DNA from: a virus
Strand: one strand, 5' to 3'
IMG/VR virus record: IMGVR_UViG_3300010400_000033
Location: 1 to 40,233 of that record
Length of the DNA: 40,233 nucleotides
The notes below the pieces were generated by a model, which saw nothing but the letters and a program-made list of their open reading frames with translations, ran no database searches and was not told where the DNA came from. Below are positions 15,275-22,932 of the stretch, piece after piece; the first letter of the stretch is position 1, and every line of letters begins with the position of its first letter. The position numbers and the translations under genes are program-made.

Positions 15275-15949
15275 TTAGAGATTATTAAAAGTAGATGCTT
15301 GTTTTCGCAATTGCGCATACATTTCACTGGTGTTGCGAAATTTTTGCGGAAAATCCATCGTCATGGAAGAGGTTTCCTTGACGGATTTTGACGGCCTGGT
15401 ATCAGGCGCTTTCTTTCCACCACCCATGTCTTTCCAGAGCTTATAAGCAATATCGGGACGAAGCGGAACTTTTTGTCCGCCTTCGGTATCCTCAGCATAC
15501 TTTTCCGCCAAACTATAGATTTCTTCGCGCTCGGAGTCAGATAGCTTTTCTTCTTTTTGAAGTGTATCGAGTCCTTCGTCGAGTTGGTCGAAGAGGTCTT
15601 CAGTTTTCACTAGCACCTCTTGCGGAGGTTTGTACTCTTCGCCTTTTTGTTCGGCGTACATTTGCTCCAGTTTCTCATTCTGTTTGCGGATCAGCTCAAG
15701 GGCTTCCTTGCCTACAGATTTGAGAGTTTTGATCTCACGGTTCATTTTCTGGAACCGCGGGTGTTCATGGAAAGGTTTTTGGGAAAGATCATCGTCTTCC
15801 TTTTCGGAAGACACAACCGCTTCTTCCTTTTTAGCGTCAGGAACGACGGGCGTTTTCGCTGGTTGTTCAGGACTTTTAGGAGTAACGGGCTCCTGGACGG
15901 CTTCCTGTCCGTCTGGCAATGCGCTTGCCTGGGCGTTCGTTGGATTCAT
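15275..15949 (-). CDS. Scaffolding protein (224 aa)
   Basis: Highly charged, Pro/Glu/Lys-rich N-terminal half and a helical middle (LKSVGKEALELIRKQNEKLEQ), directly upstream of the major capsid gene: the usual composition and place of a phage scaffold that guides procapsid assembly and is then removed. The ATG at 15949 is chosen; it follows a U/C tract downstream of a terminator-like hairpin. A basic, helical C-terminus (FRNTSEMYAQLRKQ) would bind coat protein. Confidence 0.8.
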   Translation of the reverse strand: MNPTNAQASALPDGQEAVQEPVTPKSPEQPAKTPVVPDAKKEEAVVSSEKEDDDLSQKPFHEHPRFQKMNREIKTLKSVGKEALELIRKQNEKLEQMYAEQKGEEYKPPQEVLVKTEDLFDQLDEGLDTLQKEEKLSDSEREEIYSLAEKYAEDTEGGQKVPLRPDIAYKLWKDMGGGKKAPDTRPSKSVKETSSMTMDFPQKFRNTSEMYAQLRKQASTFNNL

Positions 15950-15955
15950 AGGTAG

Positions 15956-15983
15956 AAAAAAAGCCACCTGCTTATGAGGTGAC
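15956..15983 (-). terminator. Terminator hairpin just before the scaffold gene
   Basis: On the leftward RNA, GUCACCU (15983-15977) pairs with AGGUGGC (15969-15963) around a 7-base loop, followed at once by seven U (15962-15956). The scaffold ATG is only 6 bases later. A terminator here would limit scaffold and capsid expression unless relieved by the upstream structure. Confidence 0.65.
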
Positions 15984-16079
15984 TTGCAACCCGAAATTGA
16001 CTGCCGGAAATCTCGGGGTGCAAACTTATCGCAACTTAGAGTTGCAAGTCACACCATAAAAACTTGGCAGTCTTTTCGG
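15979..16079 (-). promoter_or_regulatory. Structured leader with overlapping anti-terminator repeats
   Basis: Two interleaved inverted repeats lie in the 145-base gap between portal and scaffold. On RNA the order is a (16079-16066), b (16052-16041), a' (16005-15991), b' (15990-15979). b and b' are a perfect 12-bp match (GTGACTTGCAAC/GTTGCAAGTCAC); a and a' pair 6+7 bp. b' shares five bases with the left arm of the terminator, so b:b' pairing and the terminator exclude each other. This is the layout of an attenuator or ligand/protein-responsive leader. Confidence 0.55.
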
Positions 16080-16094
16080 TGATTCAAAGAACTA

Positions 16095-18032
16095 CTAGGA
16101 CTGTACAGGCATTTTACCGCCATTGTCAATTAAATCTTTCGGCGAAAGCGCTTCTTGTTGCTTTTGTGCGCCGAGCTTATCTTGCACCATCTGAATTTCT
16201 GGCTTCATATGATTGATAAATGCCTGCTTTACTTCTGGTGAAACTTGCGCAAATTGAGGATCATTAATGACTTCTTGGTGGATAGCCAGGTGCTGTGAGG
16301 TCGCCTTAGCATACGGTGGCGTCGGTTGTCCGGCCAGAAGTGATTTGTTTTCCAATCCAGCCTGAATAACAGATTGTAAAATCTCCTGCTCCTGCTCAGT
16401 CTGAGTAGCATGGCTGTATTCTTCATGTACTCTCTGAAAGAGTTTTTCTGGCTGAGTATTCCATAAATAGAACCGCTCCGCGGTCTTAAGCGGTGTCGGA
16501 TCACCGATACGCTCAAAAAGCGTGATCGGATCAAGTGCTTTATTTTGCCAAAGCACAATCGCTTCCTGTGAAAGTGTCGGTTTATCTTTGGCCAAGGTAG
16601 TACCTTGGCGGACTTTTATCTTAAGTCCATCCCGGATAATCTTGTCATCTATTTTAAGTTGTTTCTCGGTTCCATCAGGGGAAAGATATACGGAATATTG
16701 TTCTTTCTTGAAATGAATTCTAATAAGTTGTGCAAAAGCATTATAAATATCCTCAGATACACGCTCCAACATCCTCACCAGCTCTCCAATACGGAGCTGA
16801 TCGGATTCTTTGAGAAGCTGTCTCCCGGAGAATGTTTCCTCTCCCGGAGTCTTTTCTCCTCTGGTGGTAGCATGAGTCCCAGCGAGATTATCAATTTCCT
16901 GGATGGTGTGCACCATATCATCAAAAACGAACTGTTGGAGTTGTTGTCCGCTAAAATGTGTAGCGGCACCAATATCCGCATTTTCCAAAAATACAACACC
17001 ATCAGGACGTTGTCGCGCCGCCTCAAGTACAGCAGCTTCTTCCTTGGTCACTTTCCCCGCTCCATACGCTACAATGACCCCGTTTGCCCGATCAGCATTA
17101 TCAGATATTTGGCGCTTCCGTTTATTCACCGCGTCCTGAAGTGTTAGGATTTGATCGATCAAAGTTGTTTGGGCGTAGTGCCCTTTTCCTAAAGTAAAGA
17201 GATCAGAAAAAATATAATCCATTTTCGGTTCCTTCCAGTGGTTCCGTTTCTTGTTCTTGAAATCATAATGCGGATTTTCTTGTTTATCCAAGAGCAAATC
17301 GTATACTTTCCAGAATTTAAATTCTTCTGTCGTGATCTCGAAATACCCAATGCGTGTGCCCATGAGCTTATTACTCATGCGCTGACGGTTATTTTCCATC
17401 AAAAATCTTTCCTGTAATTTCTCAGCCATTTTTGGGAATTGTTCTTTAAGGCAATTCAAAGTAGCTTCGTGAAATTCAATTACATATTCTCCATGTGGAT
17501 ACGGAGGAATAAATAAGCGTTGCGGTCTGATATTCTCAACCCAAATAGATTGGCAATCCTCATCGTAGCCAAATTTAATTACCCCTAAATAATAGAGCTG
17601 GTGGAATCGCAAAAATTCCTTAAGCTTCATTGAGAGGTCTTGTTCTTCAGCAATAGCGAGCATGGTTTCTTCAATTTGCGTAGTGTATTTGCGATAATCC
17701 ACTTCTTTTCCAGGTTCGTCCGTTTCTGGAGTCGAAGCCATCGGTGCAGGAAGATTCTCCACCGCTCGCGGAATGATTGTCTCTAGCGTTTGAAATATCT
17801 TATTCAGAATAATCTTCGCCTGAAAATCTTTGAGCTTTTTATCATCAAGCTGCATCCCCAAATAATAGTTTTCATTTTTCTCCTGTTTGCGCAGCATCGT
17901 ATCATGAAGAGACCGGGATTCTTGTATCCAGGCATTCGCTACTTCAATAAGAGTCTCATCCGTATCATCGAACGAAACCGAACTGCGCTGCTTGATAAGA
18001 CCCTCACGGGTCTGGTCTTGATTTTGTTCCAT
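16095..18032 (-). CDS. Portal protein (645 aa)
   Basis: A 645-residue protein with the length and composition of podovirus-like portals: an N-terminal charged part, a clip/stem region (RFLMENNRQRMSNKLMGTR), a central alternating helix/beta core and the barrel-type C-terminus rich in Gln/Glu. The portal is the dodecameric ring through which DNA enters. It is placed between connector/ejection genes and scaffold, as expected. The start at 18032 is an ATG; a TTG nine bases upstream is less likely. Confidence 0.85.
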   Translation of the reverse strand: MEQNQDQTREGLIKQRSSVSFDDTDETLIEVANAWIQESRSLHDTMLRKQEKNENYYLGMQLDDKKLKDFQAKIILNKIFQTLETIIPRAVENLPAPMASTPETDEPGKEVDYRKYTTQIEETMLAIAEEQDLSMKLKEFLRFHQLYYLGVIKFGYDEDCQSIWVENIRPQRLFIPPYPHGEYVIEFHEATLNCLKEQFPKMAEKLQERFLMENNRQRMSNKLMGTRIGYFEITTEEFKFWKVYDLLLDKQENPHYDFKNKKRNHWKEPKMDYIFSDLFTLGKGHYAQTTLIDQILTLQDAVNKRKRQISDNADRANGVIVAYGAGKVTKEEAAVLEAARQRPDGVVFLENADIGAATHFSGQQLQQFVFDDMVHTIQEIDNLAGTHATTRGEKTPGEETFSGRQLLKESDQLRIGELVRMLERVSEDIYNAFAQLIRIHFKKEQYSVYLSPDGTEKQLKIDDKIIRDGLKIKVRQGTTLAKDKPTLSQEAIVLWQNKALDPITLFERIGDPTPLKTAERFYLWNTQPEKLFQRVHEEYSHATQTEQEQEILQSVIQAGLENKSLLAGQPTPPYAKATSQHLAIHQEVINDPQFAQVSPEVKQAFINHMKPEIQMVQDKLGAQKQQEALSPKDLIDNGGKMPVQS

Positions 18033-18115
18033 GGGAAACAAGTGGCGCAGTCGCTGACATGATACATTTTTCTATTTGAAAGTAAAGCCCCTTACTTATC
18101 ACTAGATAAAAACTA

Positions 18116-18144
18116 TTGATTTGTGTCAAAATCTGTGCTAATAT
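18116..18144 (+). promoter_or_regulatory. Rightward promoter of the moron-like insert
   Basis: TTGATT (18116-18121) and TAATAT (18139-18144) are 17 bases apart, the only sigma70-like pair on this strand inside the leftward structural block. Its transcript would start near 18151, run through a 7-bp hairpin (ATAGCCC/GGGCTAT, 18198-18220) and serve the two small genes behind it. Confidence 0.5.
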
Positions 18145-18279
18145 TTATGCGTATAGTAATTCAGAAGACCTTTAACACCGCCCCTAACCAAACAGAAATA
18201 GCCCAGACTGCCAGGGCTATAACTGCAATTTTATTCAATCACACTTATCGTACACTTTTTATTCTTTTAATCAATATAT

Positions 18280-18459
18280 ATGCCCTGCATACCAGAAAAA
18301 ATCATCGACAAAAATAATGCCCTCGTTTGTAATTTTGCTAAAAACCCTGATGCCGGAAAACGCACAGCGCGTCTCAGTAAGACAATTAAGAATGTCTCAA
18401 CCTATGTCTGTGATTGGCATGCTGCTGATCCGAAAAGACTGCCAAAAGAATGGCGCTAA
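18280..18459 (+). CDS. Small Cys/His protein (59 aa), moron-like
   Basis: A 59-residue basic protein with Cys and His at 3, 17, 44 and 47 (VCNF and YVCDWHAAD), compatible with one metal site. Opposite in direction to all flanking structural genes. No family recognised. Confidence 0.5.
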   Translation: MPCIPEKIIDKNNALVCNFAKNPDAGKRTARLSKTIKNVSTYVCDWHAADPKRLPKEWR

Positions 18460-18488
18460 TTTTTTTATAAATTCTTTTCCCCATTAAC

Positions 18489-18761
18489 ATGAAAAAAATA
18501 TTTTTATTATTTCCCCTCTCTCTTTTATTACTTTCAGCTTGTTCAGAAGTTAAAAAAACGGAAATTCCTCTTGGTGTAACAGGTTGTAATTTAAGCAAAG
18601 ATGGTGAATGTCATGATCTTGAAGTTGATTCAAAAGATGGTGAAATTACAAAAATCTACTATCCAAATGGACAATCCATAGGAACAATTACATCTTCTTG
18701 TGAAGAAAACAATTGTTCTGCTACAGATGATAATGGAGAAATTTGGAAATTTAATTGGTAG
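18489..18761 (+). CDS. Lipoprotein (90 aa), possible superinfection-exclusion moron
   Basis: Clear lipoprotein signal: basic MKK, hydrophobic stretch, lipobox LSAC with Cys18 as the lipid-modified residue, so the mature part is tethered outside the membrane. The mature domain is acidic with four further Cys (GCNLSKDGEC, SSCEENNC) and NGEIW. Encoded opposite to the virion operon, converging with the giant gene by an 11-base overlap at 18751-18761. Phage lipoproteins of this sort often block reinfection or alter receptors; the exact target is unknown. Confidence 0.65.
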   Translation: MKKIFLLFPLSLLLLSACSEVKKTEIPLGVTGCNLSKDGECHDLEVDSKDGEITKIYYPNGQSIGTITSSCEENNCSATDDNGEIWKFNW

Positions 18762-21700
18762 ATTTTGGAATTTTACTTCTAATCTTTTGAGCTGATTCTA
18801 TTTCCTTATCTGTAAATTCTCCAGATTTTTTCTTTTCTTCAAGGAGTTTATTAAATTCTGCATCTGATAGATTTTTATATTCAGCAACAAATCCTTTCGT
18901 GCCCATTGATTCAAGAATTTTTCCTTTTTCTAAAAGTTTATTATCCATAACAAATCTAAGTTTCATAACCTCTATTATTACTTTACGCGCTGAATCAACA
19001 AGACCTTGCTGATCTTCTATGGGTAATTCCTTAAATTTTTTATTATTTACTAATTTAATTAAAGCTTTATAAGTTTTCCCTCCAACTAATGTTGAAAATT
19101 TTTCATACTGCCTATTATTTAGCTTTATTTCTTGTCCTAAAACTTTAAAGCTTTGAGGCGGAAGTGCTAAAAAAGTACCAGTATCAGAAAGAAGACTGGT
19201 CACTGGATCAACCTTTGAAGTATCTCCAGAAAGAAAAGGATTAAAAAAAGCATTAAGTCCTTTGCTGGCTCGATCAGAAGTATTGCCAATGGCATTGATT
19301 TTAGCTGGTAATTGCTTGGATAAATACGGAATTTGAGATAAAAATGCATCTTTGAGCGTCTCTGGATTTCGTATGGTTGGATCAATAGCTCGTGCCGCTG
19401 CACCAATAAAACTCGGTAAAGCCACTCCAGTAACCAATTGCTTGAGTACTTGTTCTTTTTCCCATTCCTCTCCAGTAGTCAATTTCAAGAAATCATCAAG
19501 TCCCTGTAGAAAAGTTTTATCTCGTAATTGTTTCCCAATTAATGTGGTATAATAAGGAAATGTTGTTGTATCCAAATGATCGACATTATTTGCCAAATCT
19601 GCTGCGAGTCCGAGAACAGTAGCAAATGGGTCAATTCTTTTATATTGATACCATTTATCTCCTATTTTTACTGAATAGGGAAGTTTTCCTTCACGATAAA
19701 ACTGATCGGCTTCGGCTTTATTAGAAGGCGCCGCCCCAGTAATGATACCATCTTTCGTTTTCTGCCAGAACCAAAACAGGAGTCCCGTGCCGATGGCGGC
19801 CTCAGCGAAGACTCTTCTATTGGCCTCACTGAATCTTTCGCTCGGTTTGATATTTTTCAACCCCGCTGGCGTGAAATCTACAAAAGCCTGTTTCATCAAA
19901 TTCATTGGTGTCTTTAGGAACGGTACAAATTGTCGAATCAGAAGCGCTAATCCTTTCACAGGCTTAGATTTATAATTCGCCGGTGTACGTAATTTATCGA
20001 CATTCCGCATGAAATCTCCCATTGATTCCTGAAAAGTCAATTTATCTGCGCTCGCCTTGGCCCGTTCCAGCATTTTCTCAGTTGGCTTGGTAATTAAATC
20101 CTTCGCCGGAATTCCTAATTTCTTGGATTCTACGGCAGCATCACGATAAAGACTCCGTTCAAAAGAAATTGCCCGGAATATCTCATCCTCAGCGGTAAGA
20201 AGACGCAATGGTATGCGCACCATCTTTCCAGTAGTTCCTTTGATCGCAGGGGCATTTCCCCCTCCTTCAATAAACTTGGAAAGTTGTTCCGCGTATCCTT
20301 CGTCAGAAAGTGCTCTTACAGCATTACGAAGTCCTTTGCCAAGTCCGGCAAAAGCCCCCGCAATATCCGCTGGGACAAGATGGGGGGTAATCGCTGACTG
20401 TACTGCTAGGTCGAAAACCTGACGTACCGTATTGGAAGCCTGATTCACAATATGAGTTGTCGGGTTCCAGAGTTTTGCAGCAGTAATATACTCCGCTGCT
20501 TTGTCAAAAAAGTCGGCTTTATTTAACTTATCCAAGAGCCTGATAAAATTCTTATTATTCTCTATTGGTGCTTTGGCGATTTCTTCAACTACCGCCTGTT
20601 GCTCTAAGGGCGTCTTGGTTTTAATGCGCTGATAGATAGCGCGCATACGAGAATCCACAGCTTCTACTTGCTGTTTTAGACCTTGGAGTGATCTCCCGGC
20701 CTCGGAGCCAAGAGCGAGTCTTACGATCTCCAGTTTTTTTAGTTTGAGTGTATTTTCGGCATAGGCGCGATTCAAAAGTTCGCCATCTTTTAATTTGGCA
20801 ATATCGCCACCTAATTGATTCTGAATCGTGGTGCGCTCATCAGCCGTCAGCGTCGGCCCCATTTCTACCAGTTGCTTGAATTTCAGATTTTCTTCCCTCT
20901 TGTTTTGGAGAAGCTGAGAAACCGCTGTGATCTGTTCTTTATTAAGAGTAGTACCTTTTTTTATATTCAAAGCTTCATCGAGCGTTACTTTCATTGTTCG
21001 CGCGCGGTCAATCGCTTCGGCATCGGTAATAATTCCTCTTTTTCGAGCAATGATTTCGTCAAGTGATTCTGGCGGGAGCAACATATCAGCGCGTTGTTGT
21101 GCTATCTCTACATCAGGAATTTTTTGATTCTGTTTATGAATCATGTCAATCGTTTCTTGGCGCAAATCTCTCCCATCTAAAGACTCACCTGGTTTTACTG
21201 AATAATGTAGCGTGGAACGATCCACTAGGCTTTTTAAATCCGGGGGGGCCTCAGAAGTAGGAGGATTTTCTGACACTATAGGATTTTGATTTTTAAATTT
21301 CTCTATTAGATATGCAGGAGTGTTTTGAAGTCCTAACGCACGCTCATGTATATATTGAAGTGCTTTTTCAGCTTCCATCATAGACTCTTGAAACCTTCCT
21401 TCAGAATAAAAATCCTGTGCAGTGTTCACAATATCTATAATTTTTTGCCCAAATTTTTCAATCGTCGCAGCGCCACCTTGAACAAGATTGGGATTTCGTG
21501 CCGCCGCCCGTAAATCATTTAAATAATTTTTTACTTCTCCATCAAATGCAATATCAAATCCTTTTATTCTAGCCGGAGAATTATGTAAATTATCAAGAGT
21601 TTCTTGAGCTGCTACTATTGGCTTCGCTGATGCAACTTCTGGTGCTGGAATTCCTGTAGGCTCTTGTGGCACTGGGGCTATTTGATCAGGCACTGCACCA

Positions 21701-22920
21701 CCTAGAGGATTCCGTACAGTGCCACGCTGGCTTTTTAATGCTTCGTAATTATCACTGAAAACTTGCGCTATTTTCTGAGAGAGTTCCGGGAAGAATTTCC
21801 GAGGGACTTTCGTTTCCAGTCCGGTCTTTATAGCCTGGTGAACAGCATCTCCACCTTCTTTAAAGAGTTCCCGAATCGCATCGACCTTTTCTGGCATAAC
21901 ACCAGAAGGGTTGTTCGTCGTAATCTCCTGAGCGGATTTAAATGCCTCCTCCGGGGTGATTTTGAGTGTCTTGGTAGTAAGTGCCTCACCGCCCAGAGAA
22001 AGTGCCTTGTGGGCCAAAATAAACGTGCCTACGTCGGCAATGATATTAAAAGCATCGTCGAAATGTACTGGATTGATACCAGTAGTTTTGGCGAATTTGT
22101 CCTTAATAGAATTATAAACCGGCGTACTTGATACCGATGTTTTGGCTTTTTGGAGCTGATCGAACGCACTATTGAGCACCTTTCCAGTATCAGGATGGGA
22201 GGAAAGGGCATTAAATATGACACCGAAAGGCGTTTGTCCAATTAATCCCATTCCAGCCTCACCTAATGCCTTCACTGGACGCCCCTGCTCGGCCGATTGC
22301 ACGGCTTGCCCCATGGCTTCTGTCGGCTTCGTGATAATCCCGGTAGCCGCTTGAAGCACTTTTCCAGTCGCTCCAAATCCTTTTTGTTGCAAATAATTGG
22401 AAAAATCATTCACCTTCTGGTCAATGACCGTGGATGCCTTTCCCAATTCTTTGAGCTGCGCTGCGGTTTTTGTTACTTCATTTTTTATTGCTGCCCCAAC
22501 AATAACACCTCCTGGCCCCAATTGAGGTTTTCCATTGGGACGATTTGCAGGTACATCTAATGATGAATTCAATTTCACCTTGCCCTTAGCAATATTTAAA
22601 CCTTTCTGATAGGCATCTGCTTCAAGTTTTTTTTTATTTTCTTCAAATGTATCAACTCCTTGAAATTGTTGTATCGGCCCCTCAGATGGTTTTTGTACAG
22701 GTCCCTGATGGGGACGAAAATCAGATTTTGCTGCGCCTGCCTGAAAAGCGTCGGAGATTCCTGCACCATAAATTTTAATTGGTTCTACTGGCTTCTGTGA
22801 TACTGGTCCTTGCAGTGGCGGTTGTTTTAATTTCCCGACCACATTAGCCACGACCTTTTTTGCTTCCGCGGAAACATTCGGATTTAGAGCCAGATTGAAG
22901 AGTGCGGTATATAGTCCCAT
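18751..22920 (-). CDS. Giant internal virion or DNA-ejection protein (1389 aa)
   Basis: The longest gene. Helix-rich, without repeats of tape-measure type. Residues 800-1250 contain long amphipathic helices and the stretch LIRQFVPFLKTPMNLMKQAF, a sequence type found in large podovirus internal virion proteins that cross the cell envelope. A hydrophobic region (AAIGTGLLFWFWQ) may contact membranes. Gene order (after connector and 692-residue protein, before portal) suits an ejection protein. The start at 22920 leaves 12 bases to the upstream gene. The alternatives are a tape measure or a polyvalent host-takeover protein carried in the capsid. Confidence 0.55.
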   Translation of the reverse strand: MGLYTALFNLALNPNVSAEAKKVVANVVGKLKQPPLQGPVSQKPVEPIKIYGAGISDAFQAGAAKSDFRPHQGPVQKPSEGPIQQFQGVDTFEENKKKLEADAYQKGLNIAKGKVKLNSSLDVPANRPNGKPQLGPGGVIVGAAIKNEVTKTAAQLKELGKASTVIDQKVNDFSNYLQQKGFGATGKVLQAATGIITKPTEAMGQAVQSAEQGRPVKALGEAGMGLIGQTPFGVIFNALSSHPDTGKVLNSAFDQLQKAKTSVSSTPVYNSIKDKFAKTTGINPVHFDDAFNIIADVGTFILAHKALSLGGEALTTKTLKITPEEAFKSAQEITTNNPSGVMPEKVDAIRELFKEGGDAVHQAIKTGLETKVPRKFFPELSQKIAQVFSDNYEALKSQRGTVRNPLGGAVPDQIAPVPQEPTGIPAPEVASAKPIVAAQETLDNLHNSPARIKGFDIAFDGEVKNYLNDLRAAARNPNLVQGGAATIEKFGQKIIDIVNTAQDFYSEGRFQESMMEAEKALQYIHERALGLQNTPAYLIEKFKNQNPIVSENPPTSEAPPDLKSLVDRSTLHYSVKPGESLDGRDLRQETIDMIHKQNQKIPDVEIAQQRADMLLPPESLDEIIARKRGIITDAEAIDRARTMKVTLDEALNIKKGTTLNKEQITAVSQLLQNKREENLKFKQLVEMGPTLTADERTTIQNQLGGDIAKLKDGELLNRAYAENTLKLKKLEIVRLALGSEAGRSLQGLKQQVEAVDSRMRAIYQRIKTKTPLEQQAVVEEIAKAPIENNKNFIRLLDKLNKADFFDKAAEYITAAKLWNPTTHIVNQASNTVRQVFDLAVQSAITPHLVPADIAGAFAGLGKGLRNAVRALSDEGYAEQLSKFIEGGGNAPAIKGTTGKMVRIPLRLLTAEDEIFRAISFERSLYRDAAVESKKLGIPAKDLITKPTEKMLERAKASADKLTFQESMGDFMRNVDKLRTPANYKSKPVKGLALLIRQFVPFLKTPMNLMKQAFVDFTPAGLKNIKPSERFSEANRRVFAEAAIGTGLLFWFWQKTKDGIITGAAPSNKAEADQFYREGKLPYSVKIGDKWYQYKRIDPFATVLGLAADLANNVDHLDTTTFPYYTTLIGKQLRDKTFLQGLDDFLKLTTGEEWEKEQVLKQLVTGVALPSFIGAAARAIDPTIRNPETLKDAFLSQIPYLSKQLPAKINAIGNTSDRASKGLNAFFNPFLSGDTSKVDPVTSLLSDTGTFLALPPQSFKVLGQEIKLNNRQYEKFSTLVGGKTYKALIKLVNNKKFKELPIEDQQGLVDSARKVIIEVMKLRFVMDNKLLEKGKILESMGTKGFVAEYKNLSDAEFNKLLEEKKKSGEFTDKEIESAQKIRSKIPKSTN

Positions 22921-22932
22921 ATATTTTCTGAA

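Noticed and set aside
15979-16079. Simple H-type pseudoknot in the capsid leader
   Set aside because: The order a-b-a'-b' has the right topology, but a' and b' are contiguous and the first loop is short relative to the stems, so forming both full stems at once would be strained; alternative pairing is more likely.
16605-17147. Rightward frame of 180 codons opposite the portal gene
   Set aside because: Shadow of the portal gene; no start signal or domain.
18147-18317. Rightward 56-codon frame starting at 18147
   Set aside because: Its ATG lies 2 bases after the promoter's -10, before any transcription start from it, and the product has no features; the gene at 18280 is better supported.
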